Assembly (NCBI GenBank): GCA_016860845.1
Contig: BOKF01000034.1
Location: 1-64,000 of the forward strand
Direction: 5' to 3'
Length of the DNA: 64,000 nucleotides
Source of the DNA: Chloroflexota bacterium
Lineage (GTDB): Bacteria > Chloroflexota > Anaerolineae > 4572-78 > J111
Made by a program: the position numbers and the translations under genes
In this document: in pieces, positions 53,912 through 62,968 of the stretch
Numbering within the stretch: the first letter of the stretch is position 1
Layout: each line of letters opens with the position of its first letter
Notes under the pieces: generated by a model
Told to the model about the DNA's origin: nothing
Databases searched by the model: none
What the model saw: only the letters and a program-made list of their open reading frames with translations

Positions 53912-55480
53912 TTATCGAAGTGTATTAGGTAATACTGTGTTGATACGTTTGCGGAGGCGGGTTATAACCAGGTGATCTTCCTGAGATAATCCTAATAGCA
54001 GAATCATACCCCCATATAAGCCTAGCAGAATAAGTACTTTTAGGGATACCTGGATGAGACTGGTTTCTATAAGAATGAATTGATGGATACTCCAAACAGC
54101 AGTTAAGGTAATCAGCCCGGCAGCGACGGGTTTCAAGGATTTGAGATCATAGGGCTGCAATCGAAACAAAACAAAAACTTCCAGTAAACGAAGCAAGTTC
54201 ATGAGGATGGCCCCAGTTAGCGTTGCTACCGCCGCACCGACCAAACCCCATTGAGGAATCATAAAAAGGCTTAGGCCAATATTGGCAATGATAGCTGTAA
54301 CCGTATTCACCAATTTTAGATGGGTATTGCCGCTCATATCAATTAAAACACCACAGATGCCTGTACCCGTATTCACCAAACCTGCCCAGGCCAAAATCTT
54401 CAGCACTACCACACCCTCGGCAAAGGTTTGACCAAAAATAGAGATGATTGCCCCGGGAAATAACATAATAATGAGAAAGAGGGGGAAGTTTAAGGTAAAC
54501 GACCACCTTGTCATGGTTCGATACAAGCGCCCCATCTGCTCTCTCTCGCCTCGACTGCTTAACTCAGCAATAATCGGTTGAGATACGGTAACAATAGAGG
54601 CATGAAACATATCTGAAATTAATGTAATTTGCCTTGCTACAGCAAAAATGCCCACTGTTGCAACGCTGTGTAATGTGCCCAACATTATAGTCTTTATATT
54701 ACCGCTAAATATACTCATTAGTTGAGACATATAACTGGGCAATGAAAATCTCAACACTTCCTTTATTTCATGGTGAGCCAAAAGCAAAGGGCGTTTGAGC
54801 GAGAATTGTTTGTTTAGAAAGAAGACAAGTAGACCACAAACTATAACTTGGGCCAGAGAAGTGACAGTTACAGCTCCTGCTGCATTTAACCCAAAAATAG
54901 CCAGACCCAAAAGCAAAGCGAATTTAACGACTGATAGAACAATGTCTTGAGCAATAACCGTATAATGCATGTTCTTAAAACCCCGTGTTGCCGCTGCCAT
55001 CATATCAACCAGGGTAAAAAACAGAATTACTGGACTTACCAATTGTAATAGAGGGCCTAACTTCGGTTCATCAAATAACTGTTCCGCAATAGGGTTAGCC
55101 CAGATATATAAACCTACCCCCAAAAATATACTGATAACCGCCGGAAGCCCCAGACCGAGTTGGATGATACCCCAGAGCCGGTTCTCATCCCGCCGGCTAA
55201 CATAAATGGGGATGTAGCGCACCAGAGCAGGCACAAGGCCCAATGCGGCCACCCCGGCGGCTATTTCGACCACAGTTAAGCTTAGGTTGTACAGACCGTA
55301 TTGCTCGGCGGCCAGGAAGCGGGCTAATAAAATACCCGTGATAAATCGGGCGGCATAAGCAAATAATTTGCCGCTTAGTAAAATACTTCCACCTTTAGCT
55401 GCTAAGGTAATATTCTGATCGGATCGAGTGACGGGAGAGACAACTTTGGCTGCTTCGATCTGGGGTGAGAGATTGGACAT
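53912..55480 (-). CDS. Polysaccharide flippase (Wzx/MOP family)
   Basis: This is a 522-residue membrane protein of the polysaccharide transport (MATE/MOP exporter) family with about 14 hydrophobic segments. The opening KGGSILLSGKLFAYAARFITGILLARFLAAEQYGLYNLSLTVVEI is typical of RfbX/Wzx. It would flip the undecaprenyl-linked repeat unit across the membrane. The gene is 5 bp downstream of the BcsB-like gene stop, in the same operon as the polymerase and the Wzz-GGDEF protein, which defines a Wzx/Wzy-type assembly pathway. Confidence 0.92.
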   Translation of the reverse strand: MSNLSPQIEAAKVVSPVTRSDQNITLAAKGGSILLSGKLFAYAARFITGILLARFLAAEQYGLYNLSLTVVEIAAGVAALGLVPALVRYIPIYVSRRDENRLWGIIQLGLGLPAVISIFLGVGLYIWANPIAEQLFDEPKLGPLLQLVSPVILFFTLVDMMAAATRGFKNMHYTVIAQDIVLSVVKFALLLGLAIFGLNAAGAVTVTSLAQVIVCGLLVFFLNKQFSLKRPLLLAHHEIKEVLRFSLPSYMSQLMSIFSGNIKTIMLGTLHSVATVGIFAVARQITLISDMFHASIVTVSQPIIAELSSRGEREQMGRLYRTMTRWSFTLNFPLFLIIMLFPGAIISIFGQTFAEGVVVLKILAWAGLVNTGTGICGVLIDMSGNTHLKLVNTVTAIIANIGLSLFMIPQWGLVGAAVATLTGAILMNLLRLLEVFVLFRLQPYDLKSLKPVAAGLITLTAVWSIHQFILIETSLIQVSLKVLILLGLYGGMILLLGLSQEDHLVITRLRKRINTVLPNTLR

Positions 55481-55485
55481 TTTCG

Positions 55486-58293
55486 CTACAGCCTTTTACG
55501 GCGCGCTTGCCAGAAAACAAAACCAAAAATAATGATCACCAACAATCCATTTAGACCAACAAGGGGTATAAGCCAGCTTGGAAGGGTTGCTCCTGGCGCC
55601 GAGGCGCGCTCCGGGGTGGATACGCTTGGGGTTGAACCGGCCCGGTTGAGATCAGGAGTTACCGGAAGAGATAATGTGGGTACAGTTGTAGCTGTTGCAA
55701 CTGGCGTCATGACCGGCATAGCGGTAGCCAACGCCATGGTGATACCGCTACTGGTCAAACCACGGGTATCAATCGTATTAACTCTGTTATCCCTTACAAG
55801 AGCCAGGTTACCTTTCAAAGTCCACGGCCTGCTGGCGAGAGTGGATACCGCCTGTTTCACTCCCTCATTAGTTGTGCCAGTAACCGCCAGAAAAGCTTGC
55901 TCTTGATTCCAGGGTGAGGCAAGCAGTTGAATGTAACCCAAATCAATGTCTGGCGCCAGCCGAAAAATCACATCGTCGAGCTGTTGCTTAATCTCATCGG
56001 AGCCTGGTAGAAAAGGTTGAGGCAATTGACTGTTTACCTCCTGGATCAAAGTATTACGAGAGGGGCGGCCAATGGCGAGAATCTGATAATTTGCCAAAAC
56101 CTTGCCTGGCAAATCGCTACCAAATGTGGCCGCTGGGATGAGGGTCTTTCCAGCCGCTGAACTACCTAAGCTCGCTGCTAAACGTAACGTGGTTCCCCAT
56201 TCATCAAGAGTAGGGTCGTCGGGTAGCGCAAACAACAGATTACTTAGCGACTGGTTGGTTTGAAATGGGATCGGAAAGTAGTCAAGGTCAAGAAGCAGTC
56301 CTGGGGCCTCATCATGTGCTAATGAGATTCGTGAAGTGCTCTTGATCACAAACCAGATTTGGTCGGAGGCCGGGTCTATACACTGCCCCGGTAAAGACAG
56401 ATTAACCTGAACACTTAATCTATTTTGCCCAGGTTGAATATTTGTATCTTTTAATTTAATACGTAAGTGACCATCACTTGCGGTTTCATCGTTAAGAACA
56501 ACACTGGCTACAGGCTGCCGGTTAAGGGATACGGTCAGGCCGGATTCTTGATAATCCATCAGTTGAGAATGATAAAAATAGAGATCAATCGCAGCCTCAT
56601 CACTCAATTGCCAACCAAAAGGAACGGTGAAATAGTACTCAACAAGTTGTTGAGATTGTCCCCGAAGGAACCTATCCGGGTATCCCAAGTCGGCCAGGGT
56701 CATTTCAACCTGGGGCGTGTCTGTCTGATTAATCTCTGGTAGAGAGAGCGCTTTTCTAACCAGGGCCACTGTTGTATTCATACCTGGAAAGCGTGTTTCA
56801 GAACTCATAGCCTGGCTAGCTTTTTGCACAGCTTCATGGGTTAAGCCAGTAATAATCAAAATAGCCCGATTTTCGTTCCAGGGAGAGATAATTTCTTGAA
56901 TAATACCGTCCCCTTCAGCTACGGCTCGATCATTATATATAAAGAAATAGCCATTTTGATCAGCCACGGATACTTGTAGTTCGCTCCCGGATGAGTCAGT
57001 CACCACTGTTGAAGTGAGCGTATTGGCATTAATTGGCCCCAAATCAGCTTCGTACACTGTCACCGTATTTTCAATCTCTTCAATAATACTATCTCCAGCT
57101 TTTAGAACAAGCGAGAGATGGAGAGATGCATCGGGGGAGAGTTCCAAGTTGCTCCAGGTAATTATATTATCGTCTGTATTTTTAGAGCAATCGGGTACGC
57201 ATTTGATTAATGTAGTATGAAGTGGGAGTGAGTCAAGCAATGACAAATCCGCGCGCTGATTCGTCGTATTCGTGATATTAAAGGTGTAAGTAAAGGTATC
57301 ACTTGGCGCTACTATTGTAGGACCCTGTACGGCAACCTCAAGCTGTCGTTGGTGTAAGGAAACAGGCAGTTGAACAATATTGTTAAGCAGAGGCAACAAT
57401 TTATTATCTTGAGGAGAACCAATCACGATCAGATGTTCATCAAAAGTTGCAGAAACTGGCGAAATAATCTGACCAAGATCTAAATCTGTGGTAGGACTAA
57501 TTACTATCCGATTCCCGGTCAAATCACCCAATTTGGCTGCAACACCCAGGGCATTAACGATATCGTTAGGAGTTGGCCGGGAGGGTAATGCAAAGTACAC
57601 CACATCAGGGTCAAAGGCTTGCTGGTAAAAAGGCCAGGGATAACGAGAAAGATCAAACTCAAGTGAATTTTGGTTGTAGTTTATAAGAACAGAAGAAGTT
57701 GAATGAACAATCAATTTTGCCTGATGGGGCACTTCGCACAAAACCCCCGCATCGAACTCTAAACTGAGAACATGCCGAGTTCTGGTTGAACTCAGCAAAG
57801 CTGACGGCAGAGGAATACGCAATTGATAATTATTCAGGTCTCTTTCCTCAATGGGGAAGACATTTAAAGTTTGATCATCTAATTTTACCGTTAAACTGCC
57901 AAATAGAGCTGGATAATCAGTCTCTACTTGACTATAAGTGTAACTAAAATCAAGCTCAAGCAGGCCATCAGTTTGAATTGACCAATTTTCGGGCAATCTA
58001 AAAGAGAATTCTGCCCCATCAGAGGGGCTGTCGAGAGTGGTCTCGTTATAGCCCAAGGTAGCCAGAGAGAAGGTATAGGTAGATGTAACTTCAATCTGGG
58101 GTGTTGGTGTCGGAGTGGGTGTACTCTGAAGGGCCAAAAAGCGCCGGCCTTGAGTGTTTGAATTCTGTATTGAAGCTAAAGCATTATTGGCTGTAAAAAT
58201 GATGAGTAGAAAAGTGAGGGCCAGGGGGAAAAAGATTACAATCCAAAATGTTTGACCTGGTTGTATCCCAATGATTGAGGCTTGGTTACGCAT
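55486..58293 (-). CDS. Double BcsB-like membrane-anchored protein with an internal DUF11 domain
   Basis: This 935-residue exported protein has an N-terminal signal helix (about 15-40), a first BcsB-like module (about 68-310; LATLGY..TLDSPSDGAEFSFRLPENW, LIVIGSPQDN), a DUF11-like domain (315-425), a second BcsB-like module (about 545-870; LADLGYPDRFLRGQSQQLVEYYFTVPFGW, LAIGRPSRN) and a C-terminal membrane helix (SWLIPLVGLNGLLVIIIFGFVFW) with RRKRL on the cytoplasmic side. BcsB normally assists cellulose secretion by BcsA, which is missing in this window. A TP-rich linker follows the signal. It overlaps the Wzz-GGDEF gene by 8 nt, with no separate ribosome site. Confidence 0.8.
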   Translation of the reverse strand: MRNQASIIGIQPGQTFWIVIFFPLALTFLLIIFTANNALASIQNSNTQGRRFLALQSTPTPTPTPQIEVTSTYTFSLATLGYNETTLDSPSDGAEFSFRLPENWSIQTDGLLELDFSYTYSQVETDYPALFGSLTVKLDDQTLNVFPIEERDLNNYQLRIPLPSALLSSTRTRHVLSLEFDAGVLCEVPHQAKLIVHSTSSVLINYNQNSLEFDLSRYPWPFYQQAFDPDVVYFALPSRPTPNDIVNALGVAAKLGDLTGNRIVISPTTDLDLGQIISPVSATFDEHLIVIGSPQDNKLLPLLNNIVQLPVSLHQRQLEVAVQGPTIVAPSDTFTYTFNITNTTNQRADLSLLDSLPLHTTLIKCVPDCSKNTDDNIITWSNLELSPDASLHLSLVLKAGDSIIEEIENTVTVYEADLGPINANTLTSTVVTDSSGSELQVSVADQNGYFFIYNDRAVAEGDGIIQEIISPWNENRAILIITGLTHEAVQKASQAMSSETRFPGMNTTVALVRKALSLPEINQTDTPQVEMTLADLGYPDRFLRGQSQQLVEYYFTVPFGWQLSDEAAIDLYFYHSQLMDYQESGLTVSLNRQPVASVVLNDETASDGHLRIKLKDTNIQPGQNRLSVQVNLSLPGQCIDPASDQIWFVIKSTSRISLAHDEAPGLLLDLDYFPIPFQTNQSLSNLLFALPDDPTLDEWGTTLRLAASLGSSAAGKTLIPAATFGSDLPGKVLANYQILAIGRPSRNTLIQEVNSQLPQPFLPGSDEIKQQLDDVIFRLAPDIDLGYIQLLASPWNQEQAFLAVTGTTNEGVKQAVSTLASRPWTLKGNLALVRDNRVNTIDTRGLTSSGITMALATAMPVMTPVATATTVPTLSLPVTPDLNRAGSTPSVSTPERASAPGATLPSWLIPLVGLNGLLVIIIFGFVFWQARRKRL

Positions 58294-59425
58294 GATGATT
58301 ATTGTCTTGAGGAGTGCAGTTGGTTATTAAATAGACACTACCGTTCTCATTCACTTCGGCTAGATGAAGCGCCCGGTTGGCTTGAGCCACAAAATCATCA
58401 CGGCTGGTACCATTATGGTTGTAAGCAGCCACACCCACAATACTTTTAAGGTTGAGCTTGGTGTCATCGGTAACAGAGTGGAAGGAAAACATGTTAACAC
58501 GTGTTTGCATATATTCCATAACCGCTTTAGCATTTTCACCGGTCATGTCTGGCAGCAAGAGAGCAAAAGTATCATCTCCTAAGTAGGCTACAATATCTTC
58601 CTCCCTCAAGTATTGACTGGTGAGCACACCGATTTGGTGTAAAATTTTTGTGTGCATCTCATTTGAATTGCTCCCCTTTAGTAGCCCAAGATTATCAATA
58701 ACATGCAATAAGGCTACCGACAGTGGATACCGATTCCGCTTGGCGCGAACCATTTCATTACTTAATCTTCGCAAGAAATAATCTTTGTTATAAACGCCGA
58801 TCTTATTATCAACAATGTTTACTTCAGTGATCGAATTAACCGACGTTTCAAAATATACCGATAGAAAAGCTAATCCCCCCCCTAAAACCAACCCCAGTAC
58901 AGCAGCCAGAGCAAGGCTTAATGTTTTATTGGGGCTTATAGGATTGTTGGGGGTTGTGGCTTCGTCTAAAGGACGGAGAACAAAGACTTCATAAGATCCT
59001 CGTACATATTCTTCCGTTGTCACTCCAACAGCATTGACCAGGTCACGGGTAATAATAGGATCAGGCCCTTGAACTGTAAATTCGATAACATTTGTACCTG
59101 CCCGCAATTTACCAGTGACCGTGTAATCGCGGCCCGACTCCAGTGAAATAGAGTCCATAGCAAACTGTTTAATGCGACGACTTGAAGCAATTTCTGCGAA
59201 AGTCGTCGCAATTTCATCCCGTCGGCCCAGCATGTCTAAGCCATTGGCAAAGCTCTTCAAATCACCCAATGAAGAACTGGGCACAACCGTATAAGTAACT
59301 GTGGCGCTGTATACAGGGGTTTGAGTATAAGTAAACACAACACCCGCCGTTACTGTGACTAAAAATGTAGAGAGCACAATCCACCATTTTTTTAACAAGA
59401 TATTAAGATAAATTTTTAATTCCAT
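58286..59425 (-). CDS. Wzz chain-length protein fused to a degenerate GGDEF domain
   Basis: This 379-residue inner-membrane protein has a Wzz/chain-length domain (1-200): membrane helices at about 14-34 and 168-192, a periplasmic part, and the proline motif PNNPISPNK before the second helix. A cytoplasmic GGDEF-type domain follows (about 205-370). Its signature is GDDTF (283-287) instead of GGDEF, and the DxDxFK stretch reads VIDNLGLLK, so diguanylate cyclase activity is unlikely; it may bind GTP or c-di-GMP. It is the first gene of a roughly 20-kb minus-strand operon and its promoter bears the direct-repeat box. Overlaps the BcsB-like gene by 8 nt. Confidence 0.85.
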   Translation of the reverse strand: MELKIYLNILLKKWWIVLSTFLVTVTAGVVFTYTQTPVYSATVTYTVVPSSSLGDLKSFANGLDMLGRRDEIATTFAEIASSRRIKQFAMDSISLESGRDYTVTGKLRAGTNVIEFTVQGPDPIITRDLVNAVGVTTEEYVRGSYEVFVLRPLDEATTPNNPISPNKTLSLALAAVLGLVLGGGLAFLSVYFETSVNSITEVNIVDNKIGVYNKDYFLRRLSNEMVRAKRNRYPLSVALLHVIDNLGLLKGSNSNEMHTKILHQIGVLTSQYLREEDIVAYLGDDTFALLLPDMTGENAKAVMEYMQTRVNMFSFHSVTDDTKLNLKSIVGVAAYNHNGTSRDDFVAQANRALHLAEVNENGSVYLITNCTPQDNNHHA

Positions 59426-59699
59426 AGCCTCAACCTATTTTGCTGTTGACTGGGTGGATATCCTTGTCCATCCATAGAAGTGGTGTCTTTTAACAACTCT
59501 TTTTAAATTTCCGTTTGCTGATAACGCGGCTAGTGGGTGGTATATCAAACTTTGCTGACGCGGATTATCTTTAACGTAACACACAACACTAAGAAAGTAA
59601 TCAGAGAACTATTAGAAAATGGTTAAAACTGTATCAAAAATTGGCCTTCACTGTTATAGACAAAGAGGGCGCCTGACTAAAATGTGATAACGCCCATTA
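59426..59699. other. Untranslated leader region upstream of the Wzz-GGDEF gene
   Basis: This 274-bp stretch is the predicted leader of the operon starting at 59425 (start near 59693). It contains a GGGCG / CGCCC hairpin (about 59668-59696) near the 5-prime end and otherwise nothing recognisable: no open frame, tRNA or known riboswitch consensus. Confidence 0.4.
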
Positions 59700-59733
59700 A
59701 TCATACAATAAAAAAGTTTGAATTTGGTTTGAG
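59700..59733 (-). promoter_or_regulatory. Direct-repeat activator-type promoter, copy 3
   Basis: On the minus strand CTCAAACCAAATTCAAAC (59716-59733) is followed after exactly 10 bp by TATGAT (59700-59705). The geometry is identical to the copies at 22441 and 32932. Transcription would start near 59693 and give a leader of about 270 nt before the Wzz-GGDEF gene. Confidence 0.65.
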
Positions 59734-59801
59734 TCGTGTCCATAACTTTTTCGGCGTTTTTGAATTACTTGAGCAACATCTCCAAGCCACTTGAAAAATC
59801 C

Positions 59802-59830
59802 TTGCCGCTACCTTTAAGTCGTGTTACAAT
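59802..59830 (+). promoter_or_regulatory. Sigma-70-type promoter for the coiled-coil/selB operon
   Basis: TTGCCG (59802-59807) and TACAAT (59825-59830) are 17 bp apart. Transcription would start near 59837, about 43 nt before the GTG start at 59880, with AGGAG just before it. Confidence 0.5.
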
Positions 59831-59879
59831 ACTTGAATTCTATTTGTCGGGCGCATCATTGTCCGAGCAGGAGAGAATT

Positions 59880-61052
59880 GTGCCGATAGAGCAAACCAAA
59901 TCGTCACCTCAGCCTGATGCTTCAGGGCGGCCATATCAAACCGACCAGCAGATTATCGCCAAATTGCAGCAGCGCCTTGAAGCCCAGGCTTATGAATTAC
60001 AGGAGCAGGCCCGCCGGACCCAGCAACTGGAAGCGCAACTGGCCGAAGCCCAGCTCAAATGGAGTTCAACCCCGCAGCTCGATGACCAGTTGCTCAACCT
60101 GAAAACGGAACTCCTGCAAATTTTCGAAGAGCAGTACAGCCGCCGCCAGCAGAATTTCCGCGACGTTAACAACGCCATGCTCACCCAGTTGGACACGTTT
60201 GCCAAAACCCTCTATGAACTTCGGCGCGACCTGGACCGAACCCAGCGTTACGATGAGCAAATTTCGCTCGCCCGGGCTGAGGGCGACCGGCTCAACAAAG
60301 AAGTCAATACTTTTGAAACGCGGCTCAACAACCTTGACAAGCTGCTTGAGGAAAGGGCCAGGGCCGCCACCTACTTGGAAGATCAGCGCCGGGTTGATAC
60401 TCTCCGCCTGGCTGAACTGCAAGCAGAAATACCCAATCTTCATAAAAAAATTGATGCAAGTTTAACTAAAGTCCAACTGGTGGAGCAGCAAATTCCCCAG
60501 TATGCTCAATATCAGGCTGCTCTCGACGAAATCCGCGAGGATATTCGCCGCCACCGCGAACACATGGATTTCCAGATGGCCCAACGCGAACGGCTGGTGA
60601 AGAATTGGAGTGACGCCGCCGAGTCCATTGAGCATCGTATGGATGAGTACAAGGGCCTGATGGACAAATATGCCGAGCATTACCAGCTCAATAAACGAGC
60701 CTTGGAGTCGCTGCAAGATTTTCAAGAGCGCCTGCAGCGGGAACAGCACAAAGCCACCGAGTTGCAGCGCCTGGCTGAAGATCGCCAGCAGGCCGAAATG
60801 GAAAAGTGGCGGGCCGAATATGAACAGCGCTGGAAAAAGCAGAGCTTGGAGTGGAAACCTACCTTTGCCGATCTACAAAAGAACATGGAACTTCTACAAA
60901 AGCGGGTGGATGAAATGGTCAAGCTGAGCCAAACGGTTCAAACCCAGATGGATCTTGTTCTGCAAATCATCGAAGAAGATATTCAAAACCGCACTTTTGT
61001 CGCCCGCGATTGGCAGCAGCGCTTTGAAGAGCTAGCCAACAGGCAGGTCTAG
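59880..61052 (+). CDS. Long coiled-coil protein of unknown function
   Basis: This cytoplasmic protein of 390 residues is nearly all coiled coil (about 20-380), rich in Q, E, R, L and A, for example LQQRLEAQAYELQEQARRTQQLEAQ and QERLQREQHKATELQRLAEDRQQ. There is no signal peptide, membrane helix or catalytic motif. The GTG at 59880, with GCAGGAGAG 6 nt upstream, is preferred over an upstream in-frame GTG at 59736 that lies inside promoter DNA. It ends 3 bp before selB and is co-transcribed with it; that linkage is the only hint of function. Confidence 0.75.
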   Translation: MPIEQTKSSPQPDASGRPYQTDQQIIAKLQQRLEAQAYELQEQARRTQQLEAQLAEAQLKWSSTPQLDDQLLNLKTELLQIFEEQYSRRQQNFRDVNNAMLTQLDTFAKTLYELRRDLDRTQRYDEQISLARAEGDRLNKEVNTFETRLNNLDKLLEERARAATYLEDQRRVDTLRLAELQAEIPNLHKKIDASLTKVQLVEQQIPQYAQYQAALDEIREDIRRHREHMDFQMAQRERLVKNWSDAAESIEHRMDEYKGLMDKYAEHYQLNKRALESLQDFQERLQREQHKATELQRLAEDRQQAEMEKWRAEYEQRWKKQSLEWKPTFADLQKNMELLQKRVDEMVKLSQTVQTQMDLVLQIIEEDIQNRTFVARDWQQRFEELANRQV

Positions 61053-61055
61053 GCG

Positions 61056-62963
61056 ATGCGGGTCATTGGCACTGCCGGCCACGTAGATCACGGCAAATCC
61101 ACCCTGGTCAAAGCTCTCACCGGCATAGACCCCGACCGGCTGAAAGAAGAGCAACAGCGGGCTATGACCATTGACCTGGGTTTTGCCTGGCTGACTCTCC
61201 CCTCCGGCGAATCGGTTGGCATTGTGGATGTGCCCGGCCACATAGATTTTATCAAAAACATGCTGGCCGGTGTCGGCGGGATTGATGCGGCTCTCTTTGT
61301 GATTGCCGCCGACGAAGGGGTTATGCCCCAAACCCGCGAGCATCTGGCCATTCTGGATTTACTGGAAATTCCGCGGGGCGTCATCGCCGTTACCAAAGTA
61401 GATATGATTGAAGACGAAGATTGGCTGGAACTGATCCAGGCCGACATTGCCGAAACCATGACCGGTACAGTTCTGGCTGACGCCCCCATCATCCCTGTTT
61501 CCGCCCTGCGCGGTACGGGCCTCAAAACCCTCGTCCAAACCCTCGATCAACTGCTGGCTCAGGCCCCGCCCCGGCCCAACCGCGGCCGGCCCCGCCTGCC
61601 GATTGACCGGGTTTTTTCCATGAGCGGCTTTGGCACCGTCGTTACCGGCACCCTCCTTGACGGCCAATTGCAGGCCGGCCAGGAAGTCGAAATTTTACCG
61701 CAGGGCCTCAAGACGCGCATTCGCGGGCTGCAATCGCACAAAAAAAGCGTCGAGCTGGCCAGCCCTGGCTCGCGCACGGCAGTCAACCTGGCCGGCTTAA
61801 GCACCGCCGACGTAGCTCGCGGCAACGTCTTGACGACCCCCGGCTGGCTCGAGCCGTCCCAATTAATTGACGTGCAGCTCCGCCTCTTATCCGACTCGCC
61901 CCGTCCTCTGCGCCACAACCAGGAGGTCGAACTGTTTACCGGCTCAACCGAAGTTCTGGCCTACACCCGCCTGTTGGGGGTGCGCCAATTGGAACCGGGG
62001 CAGACCGGCTGGGTCCAGCTCCGGCTGGCCCGGCGCATTCCGGTTATCAAAGGCGACCGCTTTATCATTCGCCAACCTTCTCCCTCGCTGACCATCGGCG
62101 GCGGCGTGATCGTTGATCCCTTGCCGCGCCGCCGCCATCGCCGTTTCCGGCCCGATTTGCTCAAGCGGCTGGACACCCTTCTCGCCGGCACGCCTGGCGA
62201 TGTACTGTTAGGTGAACTGGACCGCCGCGGCCCAACACCCGCTCAAACCCTCCTGGCCGAGTGCCGCCTTCCGGCTGAGGCGGCTTCAGCAGCGCTGGCT
62301 GAATTGTTAAAAAAAGGGGACGTCTTTATGCTGGTGGAGCCTGTCGGACAAGTTGATAAATTGTCCCACTCTAAAGCCCTGGTTGCCTCGCAGGGCGGCT
62401 GGGCCACCCTCCTGGGCCAAATTACAGCGACCCTTCTCGATTATCACCGCCGCTTTCCCCTGCGGGCGGGGATGCCGCGCAGTGAGTTAAAAAGCCGCCT
62501 CAAACTGGAAACCCGGCTTTTCAATGAAGCCATTCAGCGCGGCCAACAGGAAGGAACGCTGGCCGCCACCGAAAATACAGTGCGGGTGTCTACTCACCAG
62601 GTCAAATTTGCTCCCGCCCAGCAGGCCGCTGTGGACAAGCTTCTGGCCGATTTTCGGCGCGCTCCCTTCAACACCCCCCTGCCTAAAGATGTTGCTGCCG
62701 CTCTGGGTGACGAGGTGATGCAGGCTCTCATCGAAGGAGGGCAACTGACCCGCCTCTCCCCAGAAGTTATTCTCCTGACCGATACCTATAACGAGTTTGT
62801 CGGGTGGTTGAGAAATTACCTGCGCCAACATCAAACCATCAATGTGGCCCAGGTGCGGGATGCCTTTAACACCAGCCGCAAATATGCCCTGGCTCTCCTG
62901 GAGTACACCGACGAACAGCGCCTGACCAAGCGCGTTGGGGATGAGCGGGTGCTGCGGGAATGA
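61056..62963 (+). CDS. selB: Selenocysteine-specific translation elongation factor SelB
   Basis: This 635-residue translational GTPase delivers Sec-tRNA to UGA codons that carry a SECIS hairpin. The GTPase domain shows GTAGHVDHGKST (G1), DVPGHIDFIKNM (G3) and TKVD (G4); domains II-III follow, including LPIDRVFSMSGFGTVVTGTL, typical of SelB. The C-terminal 250 residues form winged-helix domains (ending FNTSRKYALALLEYTDEQRLTKRVGDERVLRE) that bind SECIS RNA. The ATG lies 3 bp after the stop of the coiled-coil gene. It is GC-rich (42 of 60 bases at 62101-62160). No selA, selD, selC tRNA or selenoprotein gene is visible in the window. Confidence 0.95.
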   Translation: MRVIGTAGHVDHGKSTLVKALTGIDPDRLKEEQQRAMTIDLGFAWLTLPSGESVGIVDVPGHIDFIKNMLAGVGGIDAALFVIAADEGVMPQTREHLAILDLLEIPRGVIAVTKVDMIEDEDWLELIQADIAETMTGTVLADAPIIPVSALRGTGLKTLVQTLDQLLAQAPPRPNRGRPRLPIDRVFSMSGFGTVVTGTLLDGQLQAGQEVEILPQGLKTRIRGLQSHKKSVELASPGSRTAVNLAGLSTADVARGNVLTTPGWLEPSQLIDVQLRLLSDSPRPLRHNQEVELFTGSTEVLAYTRLLGVRQLEPGQTGWVQLRLARRIPVIKGDRFIIRQPSPSLTIGGGVIVDPLPRRRHRRFRPDLLKRLDTLLAGTPGDVLLGELDRRGPTPAQTLLAECRLPAEAASAALAELLKKGDVFMLVEPVGQVDKLSHSKALVASQGGWATLLGQITATLLDYHRRFPLRAGMPRSELKSRLKLETRLFNEAIQRGQQEGTLAATENTVRVSTHQVKFAPAQQAAVDKLLADFRRAPFNTPLPKDVAAALGDEVMQALIEGGQLTRLSPEVILLTDTYNEFVGWLRNYLRQHQTINVAQVRDAFNTSRKYALALLEYTDEQRLTKRVGDERVLRE

Positions 62964-62968
62964 GGCGA

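Noticed and set aside
22495..59425. XrtA/PEP-CTERM exosortase polysaccharide system, suggested by FemAB, deacetylase and asparagine-synthetase-like genes
   Set aside because: No exosortase, PEP-CTERM protein, PrsK or PrsR homologue is present, and the secreted proteins end in LPxxxK without a membrane helix and basic tail.
61056..62963. A UGA-encoded selenoprotein near selB
   Set aside because: No neighbouring gene shows an in-frame TGA within a conserved selenoprotein motif such as the redox UxxC; not seen by eye on either strand in 59-64 kb.
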